The position numbers and the translations under genes are program-made. Shown piece by piece: positions 50,214 to 61,984 of a stretch of 64,000 bases of DNA (position 1 is its first letter; every line of letters begins with the position of its first letter). The stretch comes from Paramecium octaurelia (lineage: Eukaryota; Ciliophora; Oligohymenophorea; Peniculida; Parameciidae). The notes below the pieces were generated by a model. It was given only the letters and a program-made list of their open reading frames with translations. It was not told the origin of the DNA and made no database searches. The stretch is taken from NCBI GenBank assembly GCA_905182995.1, contig CAJJDP010000122.1, positions 180,589 to 244,588 of the forward strand. The letters run 5' to 3'.

Positions 50214-52522
50214 ATGTCAGAATAATAAGATAGTTCATTATAGGGACAACTCTTTGATAATTTAAGATCTCTGATTACACTCATTGATCAATTAAGAGAC
50301 TTAGGAGTTTCGGAGTACATCAAATTACCCAGAATAGCTGTGTTGGGAAGTTAGAGTGCAGGAAAAAGTAGTCTTTTGGAAAACATTGTTGGATTGGATT
50401 TCTTACCAAGAGGAGAAGGTATAGTGACAAGAAGACCTTTGGAAATGAGATTGATACATAAACCTGACGCATTAAAACCATGGGCAGTGTTTGATGTATG
50501 CAAAGATCAGAAATTCTTTGATTTTGAGAAGGTTAGAGAATACATTGTAGAATTGACAGATAAAGCAACAGGAAATTCAAAAGGTATTTTGAAGTGAAAT
50601 TATCGACTAGATGTTGTCCCCGACCCAATAGTAATGACTGTCTATTCACGAGATTGTCCAGACTTGACAGTGATCGATTTACCAGGAATTACAAGAATAG
50701 CAATAAAAGGACAGAGAGAAGACATCGAAAAAGTCACCTTGGAGATGGCCACTCATTATTGTTAAGATGAAAGAACAATTATCTTGGCTGTGTGTCCAGC
50801 CAATCAGGATTTATCAACAAGTGATGGACTTCAATTAGCAATCAAATTAGATCCAACAGGATCAAGAACTTTGGGTGTTATTACAAAAGTAGTAATTCAT
50901 AGTGAATCTAGATTGATATCATGGATTAAGGAACAGATTGCAGAAAGGAATTGTTGGGACAAGTAATTCCATTGAAATTGGGTTATGTTGGTGTAAAAAA
51001 CAGAAATTAAAAAGACATCATTGAGAAGGTCAGAGTTGGTGTTGCATTGTAAAGAGAGACAGATTTCTTTGCAAAACATCCATTATATTCTTAAATGCCT
51101 CCTGACATCATGGGAACAAAGGCCTTGATTCAGAAATTAACTACTATTTTGTTTAAACAGTATGCATCTATTATATATCAAAAGTATTCGAGCATCCTTA
51201 CCTCAGATCATCAGGGAAATCGATTAAAAAGTATAAGACTGTGAAATCAAACTCGCTCAATTAGGACCAGGATTACCAAGAGACAACAAGGAGAAGATGC
51301 AAATTATATGGAATATGTTGACTGAATATACAGAAAATTTAAATAATAAATTAAGAGGAAAATTCGATGTTAAATAAGCATAACAGAAGGATAATCAAAT
51401 CTCAGGAGGAGCCTAAGTCAAACTCTACTTGAATGAACTATACAATGAGTATTCTATCAGTATTAAGATTTAGATAATCGGGCAAAAATTATAGAGTCAG
51501 TCGAGAGTATACAGATAGAGAAATTAGAGAAGCCATCAGATTACATTAAGGTGATTCTATTCCAGGATTCCCATCATTCGATAGCTTTTTATATTTAATC
51601 ATGCCATAATTAGAGAGGTTGAGGGAACCTGCAATAGATACTTTAAATGAAGTGTTTACCTATGTTGATTCATTGTCTAATAGCATATTGAAAAAGGTGT
51701 TTTACAGATTCCCAACAATTTTAGATGCCATTTCTGACATCAGTTCTTAGGTTCTGACAGAATAAAAGAACAAAACTAAAGTTGTTGTTGAAAATTTGAT
51801 TGATGCTGAATTAGGATATATTTTCACAAATGATCAAGACTATTTAACCATGAATGCCAGCATTATTCCAGTATGTTCTATATATCCTATATCATTTTAG
51901 TAAGAAGATAAAGAAGAATAAAAAAATGCATCTGCTGCTCCAACAGGGGACAATGCTGCAGGCACTGCAAATACATCTGCAAACACTACGAATAAACCTG
52001 CTGCATAATCAAACAATAAAGATACAGACCCTGAAAAGGTTTTAGCTCAAGAATTGAGCAGAAGATTGGATGCATATTATAGAATTGTCATAAGAAACCT
52101 AAGAGATTCTGTTCCTAAGGCAATAGGATATTTCTTAGTTAGAGCAGCTTAAGAATAAATGTAATTCTAATTATACAATGAAATCATGAAAAGTTAGTCA
52201 GTGATGGGATTGATGTCTGAAGTAAGAATGTTTTTATACAATTTAGCCTGAATACATTACAATCGAAAGAGATACCATCAGAAAGACTTTGTTAGTGTTG
52301 AGAAATGCACAGAAACTCTTGAAATAGGATCCACAGTATTTTACATATTTAAACAAAATTTAGATAAACATTCCAACGACAAACTAGCGAAGCAGTTATG
52401 GATAAGGTAAAGAAGACAGCAGTAGAAACAATTAATAAAACAAAAAGATTTCTTGGGATGTGATTTTATCTAATAAAATAACCAAGCATATTATATTATA
52501 AAAAAATAAATATCTAGTTTGA
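50214..52522 (+). CDS. Dynamin-related GTPase
   Basis: Six introns (27, 23, 25, 19, 30, 25 nt) leave exactly 720 codons (719 residues). GTPase motifs: G1 [12 protein letters not shown] near residue 45, G2 [10 protein letters not shown]3 DLPGITR and G4 TKIDIMD, where the intron falls just after TK. The middle/stalk region includes [20 protein letters not shown] and [21 protein letters not shown] Gly/Ala/Asn/Thr-rich linker (about residues 545-575) takes the place of a PH domain, and the GED begins near [16 protein letters not shown]. This is the Drp1/ciliate Drp layout: membrane scission in endocytosis or organelle division. No PH or Pro-rich domain. The gene stops 15 bp from the convergent CFAP99 gene. 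Confidence 0.9.
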
Positions 52523-52537
52523 TTATGTGATGAAATA

Positions 52538-54913
52538 TCAAGAATACTAAGCTGAAGGTAGTTATTCTAATTATCTACTAAAATCTTATTTAATAGTTTA
52601 TTATTATTTTTTTTTTTTTGAATTTTTCAATGAGGTTTCTGATATTTTCTATTTATACTCATCTCTAGTGATCATATTTTTAGTATGTTCTTCCTTCCAT
52701 TCTCTTTGAATGTTGTGCATTTGAGTTCTATTTTCAGCTTCTTCTAAATGCAACTAATCATTCATTTGATAAGCTGTCTTCAATTCATGATCGTATGCTT
52801 AATTGAAATCAACTTTAGCCTTCACTAATCTCTTAGCTTACTCAGCCAAGATCTTCCTTTCCCTTAAATTAACCGATTCGACTCCCTCTTATACAATCAA
52901 TTTTTCGTTCTGTCTATTCTTGATTTCTCTCTCCAAACCTAACCAATTATTCTTCTATTATACCATCCTATTGAGATTTCCAAGCTTTCATTTCCACCAT
53001 AGCTTTATTAGCATTCATATATTGTTGTCTAAGTTTAGTTTCTCTAACTTCGGCTGCTATTCTTTGTTCCTCAGCACTCTTGACTTACTTTTTGTTGCTA
53101 ATCTTATTTTACACTTAAAGCAATTGTTCCTCCCTAATCTTTTTTCTCAACTCTTCCTCCTTTTGCTTTTTCATCCTCTTAGCTTCCCTCTCCATGTCTT
53201 TCTGCTATGATTCAGCTTATCTGTGTGCTTTGATTTCTTAGACCTTCCTTTGCATTGATGATAGGTATTCATCCTTCTAAGTAACAATCTCCTTTCTTTT
53301 GTCTTCTTCTTCGGCCTTTCTCTCCGCCTTCACTATTTCTAGTCTATCTCTTAATTCAGCTAATGACATTTCTTCCAATAGACCATAACCCATAGTTTCA
53401 GTAGGATCATATCCCTTGGTTCTTTTGATTGGTTATCTTTCTAATTCCCTGATTTATTTAATTAATTCTTCTCTCTTAATTCTAATTTATTCATCTTCTT
53501 GTCGTTTCAATTCTAACATCCTAGCCATTTCCAATTTCTAATCCTCAGCCATTTGCTTATTTTTCTCTTATACTTTTTCTACTTACAAATATACCTTCTT
53601 CTCAGCTTCTATAATTTGCTCAATTAATTACTTTTTATACTCAACTTATTCTTACTACAATTCTTATCTTTCCTTCAATCTTTCCACAGCCTCAACCTTC
53701 ATTTTTTCAGCCAAGATTCTATTCTCTTTAAATTTCTCCTCCTATGCTCTCATAGCTGCTTCTCTTGCCAATTCCATTTCTATCTTTTTTTATTATTAGT
53801 GTTCCATTCTAGCTATCTGCTCTTCTTCCTCTTGTTACCTCTTCCATTCTTCGAATTCTCCTGAATCTCTGAGATTGACTTCCAGATTTTTGACTCTCTC
53901 TCTTTCAATGTCTTGTTTCTTCTTCAATAGCATTTCCTCCCTCAAGATGGCTGCCGCATTTAATTTGATTTCAGCAGTCTCTAAATCAGCAGGGGCAGGT
54001 TTAGCAATTTTCATATTGAACTACAATTATTGATTTAGAGTGTCTTCAACCTCTTTTTTGACTGTTTCATAGTTGGTTGGTCGAAGATCTGTTTTGAATT
54101 CAAATTACTTTGCATCCTTGTAGGTTTCTTGAACCTTTTTTTTAGATTGCTCAAATCTAAGCTTATTGTCTTCTTCGATCTATTGCAATGTTTTTTTATT
54201 GAGATTACTTGGAACAGGTTTACTTTTGTATAACTCTGGTTTAGGAGGAGGAGGTGGTTCAGGCTTTTTCTTGGTTTCACTCAATTTGAAAGGCATAGTT
54301 TTCGTCGGTTATTTTTTTGCAGCTGATTCAGGTCTTTCATCTTCTTGGACCAATTCGCTTTGTTTGCCAGTGGCTCTTGAACTCAGAGAACTTAATAGAT
54401 CTTTCATCATGGGGAAATGCTATTCCAAGCCTCCAATCACAGTTTCTTGGATGTATTGAGGATCGTAGATTTCTATCCAAAGGGGTTAGACATGCGTAAT
54501 AACTTTGTCGATGTCAAATAGAAATTGCAAGAGGACATTCATTTTGACTGGGTCTTGTTCGTTGACCATCTTTTTGAATTCATTGTAGGGTAGTTCATCC
54601 AATCTAAACAAAATGAGATAGGAGAAGATGTGATAAAGAGTGGCATCATTTCTATTGGTCGTGCTGGACAAGAGAGTGAACATAGTTTTTGTGAGGATTT
54701 TGAGGAATTCCTCGTAACGTTGTACTCCTGAGAAGACCTATTTGAGAATGAGTGCAAAATGGATACTTGTTTCAAAAACATGATTTCGGTGTCGAAGAGT
54801 TTCTTGCAATTGTCTTGGATGTATTGTTCGCAGTGAGAGTCTGGAGTCAGGATAATGGGATTGTAAGATTTAATGAGGTCGATTACATGAGTTATTAATT
54901 GCTGGTATCGCAT
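52538..54913 (-). CDS. CFAP99: Cilia- and flagella-associated protein 99 (CFAP99)-like
   Basis: The N-terminal 230 residues contain the CFAP99-type helical domain: YEEFLKILTKTMFTLLSS, then LYHIFSYLILFRLDELPYNE, then MNVLLQFLFDIDKVI and IEIYDPQYIQETV. After a Lys/Pro linker (KKKPEPPPPPKPELYKSKPV) the rest is a long charged coiled coil, interrupted by ETMGYGLLEEMSLAELRDRL, the segment most typical of CFAP99. A few short introns occur in the first 700 bp. The C-terminus contains a run of Lys from a 13-base homopolymer at about 52606-52619, then a Gln-rich tail ending at TGA 52538-52540. CFAP99 is an axonemal protein of motile cilia. Confidence 0.75.
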
Positions 54914-55035
54914 AGTTAATATATTTTATATTCTCGAGTGCATTATAAACAATTTAGACATCTGAATTAGTAGAATATTTAATATTTATATATAATTCGA
55001 AGTCAAGAAAATCGAACACAACAATATTTAAATTA

Positions 55036-55559
55036 ATGAGCAAGGAAATACACTCAACAGAGATCAAAGGGAGGGCAAGTCGAAAACATTTCCCTTAATT
55101 AGATTTAAGTGATCTCAAGCCAAAAATCGGTTTTCTTGATAGTCTATGTAAGTGTTGCGAATATATATGATAGTACACAAGAAGTATCAATTAAATAAGA
55201 ATGTGCAGTAATATACTTTGGGGAAAGTGTATTTGGAGTCCCAAAAGGAGAGAGTTGTATTTAGAGTGTTTTAAGATTCTGATTTAAACATATCTTCAAT
55301 CTTCCAATAGAAGCTTAATAAAACTACAATAGATGATGATGTGATGACTACGTATTCGCAGATTTCTCACGCGAAGAAATAAAATAAGAAGGATTTGATC
55401 AGGAGAATTTACGAAAAAGAAAAATGGCCGAAAAGCAAAAAGGAGTCTATCGAAGAAATGGAATAGTCTCTCTTCGGATCGGATGAGGAACCTCAACCCT
55501 TTTGTACGCAACAACCGTAGCAAGATAGAAAGACAGGCTAATTTATTTAATCTTAGTGA
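55036..55559 (+). CDS. Hypothetical protein, 165 aa
   Basis: One 26-nt intron leaves exactly 166 codons. It is hydrophilic, with a beta-like segment (YTLGKVYLESQKERVVFRVF), a Lys-rich helix and an acidic/Gln-rich tail. No domain recognised. Divergent from CFAP99 with 122 bp between start codons. Confidence 0.65.
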
Positions 55560-55623
55560 TCGATGTTGATATATAATTATTATAATAACTAAAAATTAAT
55601 AAATAATTTATTAATTGACGCGG

Positions 55624-56740
55624 ATGAAGTTGAGCAAAATGAATGAGGATGAGGCAGCTCTAATATTCGAGGAAAGGTAACCACTAAATATTCTATCAAG
55701 AGAAAGAAAAAACTATTAGGAAATTTAATTGATCAATACACTAGAGTTCAAAAATAACAGTAACAATCAAAAAATAATATCCTATCCAAACATGAGTAAT
55801 CAAAATTACCCTAAAAGCTCAATCAATCAAATTAAGGGATGGGGGAGACTTCCAAAGAAAATCAATTAAAAAAAATAGTTAAGACTTCATTGTTAAAGGA
55901 CATTGGCAATATTGATGTGGAAATACAAAAAATGACAAATGAATATAACACCAACAGAACTAAGCCACTCTATTTGGAAAAACAATATTCCCATTCTAAA
56001 ATACTGACCAAAACATTAAATTAAACTGAATTATCCAAATCTGAATAGAAAACTTCAATTTAGAATAAGAATCAAAGCTATTATACAAATAGACAAAAAT
56101 CTAACAAAATCAATAAGGCAGCCGAAAACTCTTATTCCAAACTCGCTGAATCTCTACGCAATTATTCCAACCAGAGAAAGATTGAAGAATCGAAAACTAA
56201 CGATTAATCCAAACCCTATGATTTTCTTTAAATCAACACTCAATCAGAAAAAAAAATTGTTAAACAAAAAACAAAATCAGTCAACATCGAAGCCAATGTT
56301 ATCAAGTCCAGCAAAGTGATTTCCAGTGAGCGTAAGATCCCAAAACCACCTTTGAAATAGTTGTCCCAAAAGAGAAATTCAGAAAGTGAAAAGACCTCAC
56401 CAGTCAAAACCATTTTAAAGTAAACTTCCAACCACACTTACGATCTTAGTTCTACCAAAGCCAATACGACACAATAAGTAATTATGTCCTTTGATCCTAG
56501 TTTTATTTAAACAAAGACAGCCACTTTAATAGAAGTCAAAATAATAGTAGGAGTATTGGGGATTATAAGATTATGGAAGCTGTCAACATCTATAAAACAC
56601 TTAAATAACTAGTGGATTCCAAGGAGCAAATCCAGCCAAAACATTCTACGACTTTACTTTAACAAAAAACTTCAACTCTATTGGTAATCAGTTATTTCCT
56701 ATATTATTTGTAGTCTCATAAGAATGTAAAATAATAATGA
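55624..56740 (+). CDS. Hypothetical Ser/Lys/Gln-rich protein, 345 aa
   Basis: Introns of 26, 23 and 30 nt leave exactly 346 codons. The protein is disordered in most of its length, rich in Ser, Lys, Asn, Thr and Gln, with short helical patches (MNEDEAALIFEERKKKLLG; IMEAVNIYKTLKQLVDSKEQ). Microtubule- or scaffold-binding disordered proteins look like this, but no motif identifies it. Confidence 0.65.
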
Positions 56741-56866
56741 TGATGAAGTACTTATATTAATTTTTATTATCTATCAATAATTATTTTAATTTATTTAATT
56801 CCTGATAATGAAAATTTAATTCATCATTTTATATAATAATTTATTTATAATTTATCGTCTATAAGA

Positions 56867-57687
56867 ATGAGCTTTGAACGTTATCATCCATCCAAATTAA
56901 ACATGGAATCTAATGACAGCAATCACCATCACAATGGCAACAATCATGTCCACTTAAAATATGCTCCTGTCAAAATTATTCACAACGATATCGCCAATAG
57001 TGAGGAAAGACGCAAATATCCATAGTTAAATCTACGCTTCCAACCAGCAGATGAAACCATTGTAATCATGTATCCTAAAGTAGACTCGCCAAGATCCAAC
57101 TGTAACCATCCCTCTTAGCTTCCTACAATAACTAATTTAATAAGCCTATTCCAATAAATAATTAAGAACTCTAAATAACCCCTCCTTTCGAGTCGAAGAG
57201 AACAGAAATGACGCAGTGGAGGAACTAATCAAATAGATCGAAATCTAACAAAAAGGATTCTACCCTATTGATGGTATATATAATATGTTATATTTTTATA
57301 ATAGAAGAAAAAAAAATATAAAATGTTCTAATCTAAAATTAAATGAATTTTATTTTTTAACATGAAGAAGCAATTTAAATTATTGAAACCTACTTTTCAG
57401 ATAACACTAATCTCAAGCCCCATTTCAAAACGTGGCTCTAACAATTAGAATTAAAGGCCATTTAAGATATGCTGATCTTGTGTCATTCTGATTCCAAAGG
57501 ATAATAATGCTAAGATCTGTTTAAAGCCCTATTCTAAAAGTTGTCTATTGAATTCTATCAAAAACATGCTTACGCCTAGGTCTTAAGAAGCGATCAACAA
57601 GAAAAGCTCAAATATCTCTCCCAAATAGGAGAAATTTTGAATAAAATAACGAAACCATAAGAGTATTATTATTTTAAGCAACGATGA
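56867..57687 (+). CDS. Hypothetical protein, two-part
   Basis: From ATG 56867 a His/Asn-rich N-terminus leads to a beta-like stretch (LNLRFQPADETIVIMYPKVD). After one or two introns (one seems to be about 43 nt, unusually long here) comes a helical segment FRVEENRNDAVEELIKQIEI and, after another AT-rich intron near 57280-57360, a compact helical C-terminus (EEAIQIIETYFSDNTNLKPH; ILCHSDSKGQQCQDLFKALF) ending at TGA 57685-57687. Exact splice sites are not settled. No family recognised. Confidence 0.55.
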
Positions 57688-57753
57688 GATTGCGAATATG
57701 TGTTTATTGAGTCTAGTTTTGTTTTTTTCTGTATATTAGTTACATATAATTAT

Positions 57754-58833
57754 TCATTCGAACATATAACCTACTCCTTAGACTGATATTATATAATTGT
57801 CCTTTATATTTGTCTTCTCAAATTCTATCAAGCACTCTGGAAGGAATTTCTAAATCACATACTTTAAAGATTCAGTGTGAGTGGAAGGCTTACTAACTAA
57901 AATTTCCGATTTACCTTTTGCCAAAGCCATCAATAGAAGAAGTTAATCCTAATGATGATCATCAAAGCAAGTTTATTATTCCAATTATGATTTAGTATTT
58001 CCTATTACATTAGCTAGAGTTTCTTCAATCGTTTTATCGCTGTCATTTATTATAGTATAGTCGTAAGAATTTAAATTAGAATGACTAACCAGAGAAATCC
58101 CATAGCATTTCTTGAACTTTTTTGAATTCACTATTTTAATTTCGCTGTTGATAATTAATTAGCCATTCTCAGCATATTATTTCAATTCATCCACAATCTA
58201 TTGATCAAATATTTGAGTGTCACTTGGAGACCCTAATAAATAAGTGCAATTCAATTTATTAATTTTAGTAAATTCTTTCTTTATTAATTAATTGAGTGTA
58301 TTTTATACAGGCTCAAGCACAGCTTAAATCAAGCCTCCTCCTTAAGGATAGTAGCCATCCTTTAAAACCTTAACATTGCATTTGAGACCCATTTGGTTTA
58401 TTATCGGGAGGAAAATTGTGCTCCAAGCTTAGATGGTAGGACAATGATTTAAATAAGTTCCTCCGTGTATGGTAATGGATACTTGTTTTTGAGCATTAAT
58501 AGAGATAGGTAACAAAGATTACAAGATTAAGGTTATACTTTATGCTGTCTAAGCTGGGCAAATAATGTCTTGAGGTAAGAACTTTTGAAGAGGTCTGAAT
58601 TAAAATTCTTCTGAACCCAATTTAAGACCTTCAACTTCAGATTTTATAATTTTTGTGATTAATGTGATCTAATTGAGAAGCTAGTTATTTATTCCAGGAT
58701 TTGGTCTGTTAGATCTTATATTTGTGATTTTGAATTGTTTTTGGAAGAGTACAGATAGAGCTAAAGCACTTCTGAACATTTAACCTCCTCCTTCATTGCT
58801 TGAACCGTCAATAATAATCATATCCTAATTCAT
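57754..58833 (-). CDS. RTCA: RNA 3'-terminal phosphate cyclase (RtcA type)
   Basis: Intronless, 359 residues. The N-terminus MIIIDGSSNEGGGQMFRSAL carries the RtcA DGSxxEGGGQxxR signature; NIRSNRPNPGINNQLL, then the insert domain, PAQTAQSITLILQSLLP and GGTYLNHCPT follow. The later block KDGYYPQGGGLIQAVLEPV is the second GGG motif, and the catalytic His region near the C-terminus is represented by DDHHQDQLLLLMALAKGKS. The enzyme uses ATP to convert RNA 3'-phosphate to a 2',3'-cyclic phosphate. The alternative is the related Rcl1, which lacks the catalytic His; the HHQDQ text favours the active enzyme. Confidence 0.88.
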
Positions 58834-58977
58834 TTTGTATGTATTTAAATTAATTTATTATTCTAGTATAAAATAAGTATAGGATATATTAATGTAATTT
58901 CTCTTATGAATAATGATTTAATGTAATATGTAAGTTCTTATCTTTAATTAAATTCATCAATTATAAATATTAAAATT

Positions 58978-59625
58978 ATGGAGTCATTAAATGATGGTAG
59001 TTAATCGAGGAAAAAATACGCTGTGATCACACCAGCAGTGAGAATGGCTTTTATTAAAAGAGTCTAATCCAAATAATCAACAATAAAGTAGGCTGCGCAA
59101 GAATTTGGAATTAAGTTTAGCACGTCTAAAGCTATTTTGTAAACTTACAGAAGGGAAGGAAGAGTAGGGAAGAAGAAGACACGTCAGAGACGAAGTACTT
59201 CTAAGTTAGAATCTCTACCTGAAAAACCTTAAGAAATCAATAAAACAAAAGAATCGTTGGCTCCAGTCCAATCTACTTAGACTTCGCCCATCGACCAATA
59301 ATTTCAATCGTTATAATTATAGTTAAACTAATAAATTTAACTGATGTAGCTCAGCCTGTCCATGAATCCATACATGCTTCTTCAACAGTAAGTGTATTAA
59401 TTTGATTCTAGAAACCAATATTTAAACTAGTGTCTAATGTAATTGCAAACCCAACAAATGATCAATTCTTAAGGATGGTAGTAACCTATTCAGCAAACTC
59501 AGCCTCATCTTTAATAATTTGGCCGTATACAAGAGCAAAGACAATATATAACTCCGTTATAATCTAGCAAGTGTCTGGACCAAAAATTTGATGAAGGACG
59601 TACTACACTAAAGGATTTCATTTGA
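58978..59625 (+). CDS. Helix-turn-helix protein with Gln-rich tail
   Basis: One 24-nt intron leaves exactly 208 codons (207 residues). Residues 15-70 form a basic HTH: VRMAFIKRVQSKQSTIKQAA, then QEFGIKFSTSKAILQTYRRE and GRVGKKKTRQRR, resembling the winged or homeodomain-like HTH of transposase N-termini and of Psq/paired-like DNA-binding domains, with the pattern of a first helix, a recognition helix (STSKAILQTYRR) and a basic extension. The rest is Gln-rich with Leu (a typical activation-like region). Most likely a small transcription regulator. No transposase catalytic domain follows. Confidence 0.6.
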
Positions 59626-59984
59626 GAATGATAGTATTGTATTAAATAACAACAGTTTTCAGAACTTAAAAAATCTTATAATCTTTAATATATATTTAAA
59701 TTTGTTAATAATATATATTTAAAATCCTAATATATATGTGGACTTATTATCATTCAGATAAATTATAAGATTAATATATTTCTATCTTTATATTACTCCT
59801 CTAAGTTTAATTGAACTGAACTTCAGAAAAGAGGGACATGAATCTCACATCTCCCTCCTGATCTAATTGACTTTGCTTTGCTCAAAATAAGAGTTAAAGT
59901 TTATGGGCAACAATATCTTGTTGATCATACGTGCAAATTAAATAATTAATATAATTATATATATATAAAATTGTTAACATATCT
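59626..59984. other. Intergenic spacer with GC-richer island
   Basis: The first 180 bp are A/T-rich. The part at about 59811-59935 is noticeably richer in G/C and contains a small perfect hairpin (GAGGGA at 59831-59836 and its complement at 59852-59857). It might be a small noncoding RNA or simply the glutaredoxin promoter; no known RNA family was recognised. Confidence 0.4.
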
Positions 59985-60269
59985 ATGGAACATTCAGAAA
60001 TTAAATCAGATAAACCTGTGGTAATCTATGGAGGTGATTATTGTCCATATTGTCACAAATTAAAGCGCTTTTTGGAGACTAAAAATATACCTTATGAATA
60101 CAGAGACATCACAAAGGAGAAGGAACACGAAAAATAAGTGAACGAATTCGTAGTTAAATTGAAGTGGAGCACAATTCCAATGGTATTCATTAAACAAAAG
60201 TTTGTTGGTGGATACACAGATGTAGTGAATTTGGATTAGAAGGGAGAATTGGAGAATTTAATAAAATGA
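59985..60269 (+). CDS. Glutaredoxin (dithiol, CPYC)
   Basis: Intronless, 94 residues, the normal length of a cytosolic class I glutaredoxin. Active site CPYC (residues 19-22, in VIYGGDYCPYCHKLKRFL), cis-proline motif STIPMVFI and the GGYTD glutathione-binding loop are intact. It reduces protein-glutathione mixed disulfides using glutathione. No targeting peptide. Confidence 0.92.
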
Positions 60270-60394
60270 GAATTTGGAGATGATTATTAAAAATCATAAA
60301 TTATAATTATTCTATGGTTAATTCTCACATGAATTTAGCAATTGAAACTATATAAAAGTTGCTGAAAATAATAAATATATTATTAATGAATTTG

Positions 60395-61854
60395 TCACTT
60401 TTTTTTGACTGGAAGATTAGCTTCCTTCCATATTTTACATGTATTATCTTTAGACCCAGTAATGATGATGTCTCCTTCATAATTAAATGAGCAACTAAAT
60501 ATTTCATCTGTGTGTCCCTCAAGTACTTACAAACATTCACCAGTTTCTGAACTATATAAATTATTAATAACAAAGCATACAATATTCTGGCAGTGTTGTC
60601 TGCACTAGCAGTAATGATCTTGTTACCAGAGGGATTAAATTGAACCTTGGATATTTCTCCCTTGTGACCAAGTAATTATGAAATGCATTCTCCAGTATGC
60701 ACATTGTATACTCTTCCAGTGGCATCTGCTGAAACTGTCACTAATCTAGTGCCTAGAATAAAGGTATAGATGAACCTGTGGAGTTGAAACAGATGTCTTA
60801 AACTTCGTCTTTGTGTCCTCTCAAAGTTTCAATGCATTTACCTGTTTTGATATCCCAGATTTTACAAGTCCTAAATTAAATATATATCCACTTACTTATC
60901 AATAGATCCAGTAGCACAATAATCACCTGTAAACTCAAATTAAGTACTTGAAATTTCTCCTGTGTGTTCATCCAACATATGAATACACTCGCCTGATCTA
61001 ACATCCCAAATCATTGCAGTTTTATCAAATGAACCTGTCAATAATTTATCTCCATCTGAATTGAAATGCAAACTAACAATTTCTCCATCATGTCCATCTA
61101 GTCTAGCTATTTACTTTCCACTCTCTACATCCCACAATCTAGCAGTTTTATCCATTGATCCTGTAGCCACAATTAAAGAATGAGGATCGAAAGATGTGCA
61201 CACTATTTCATAATTGTGTCCTACTAGAGTCTATAGACATTTGCCAGAACTAGCATCCCATATTTTTGCAGTCTTATCAAATGATCCTGTTACCACCCGA
61301 TCCCTATTGATATAATTCAGCTTTAGTACCCAAATGGATTGTTAAATGCAATACAATATACAACATTTTTATGACCTTCCAGAGATACTATTTCCTCTCC
61401 TGTAAAAGTATCCCACACTTTACATGTTCTGTCATAGCTACCTGTGATAAACCTAATTTTTATATCAACTCAAAGTAAGTACTTGTCTCCATTTTTATTG
61501 AATGCACAATTTGTCAGAGGCAGCATATGAGCTTTAAGAGTTTTGAATAATTCAAATTATTGCTCCTTTTTTGATTCAATTTTTTCTATTAATTCTAATA
61601 AAGCTTAAAATTTGTGTTACTTCTAATTAAGGCTGCCAATTAGGGTTTTCGACTTTCTGAAATGATTGGCTCTTCCATCACTATTTCTTCAACTAATTGA
61701 TCTACATCTGTACTATTATGTTAGACTTCAAACTATACTCATTGCTCAAATTTAGCAAGTCAATAGATTTCGTTTCTTATTCTCCATTACTGCGAACGTA
61801 CTCCAAAATTATGCCAGGAGGATAATATCTCAGAAGAAACCTTTTAAGCTTCAT
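60395..61854 (-). CDS. DAW1: DAW1/ODA16 dynein-assembly WD40 protein
   Basis: [20 protein letters not shown] followed by [11 protein letters not shown] and then LVEEI (after a short intron) is the diagnostic N-terminus of DAW1 (WDR69/ODA16). Seven to eight WD40 blades follow, many with GH...TGSxDKTxKIWD-like text read on the minus strand (for example [19 protein letters not shown], then [11 protein letters not shown] at the end). At least three short introns interrupt it. The length, about 410 residues, matches the family. DAW1 is the adaptor that loads outer-arm dynein onto intraflagellar transport via IFT46. It stops at TGA 60395-60397. Confidence 0.88.
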
Positions 61855-61907
61855 TTTTTAAATATTTAATATTTATGTATTGAATCATATGTAATACAAT
61901 TGAATAT

Positions 61908-61917
61908 GGGGGGGGGG
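61908..61917. repeat. Ten-base G homopolymer
   Basis: A run of ten G residues in an intergenic region otherwise made of A and T, 54 bp upstream of the DAW1 start. Either a real homopolymer or a sequencing/assembly oddity. Confidence 0.85.
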
Positions 61918-61984
61918 CAAATCTCATTGGAAGAAAAGCTGATTTAATTGATATGCCAATTATACCAATACATAAAACAATTGT

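Noticed and set aside
57754-58833. Rcl1 (ribosome-biogenesis paralog) instead of RtcA
   Set aside because: Rcl1 lacks the catalytic His; this protein keeps a His pair in the expected C-terminal region and both GGG motifs.
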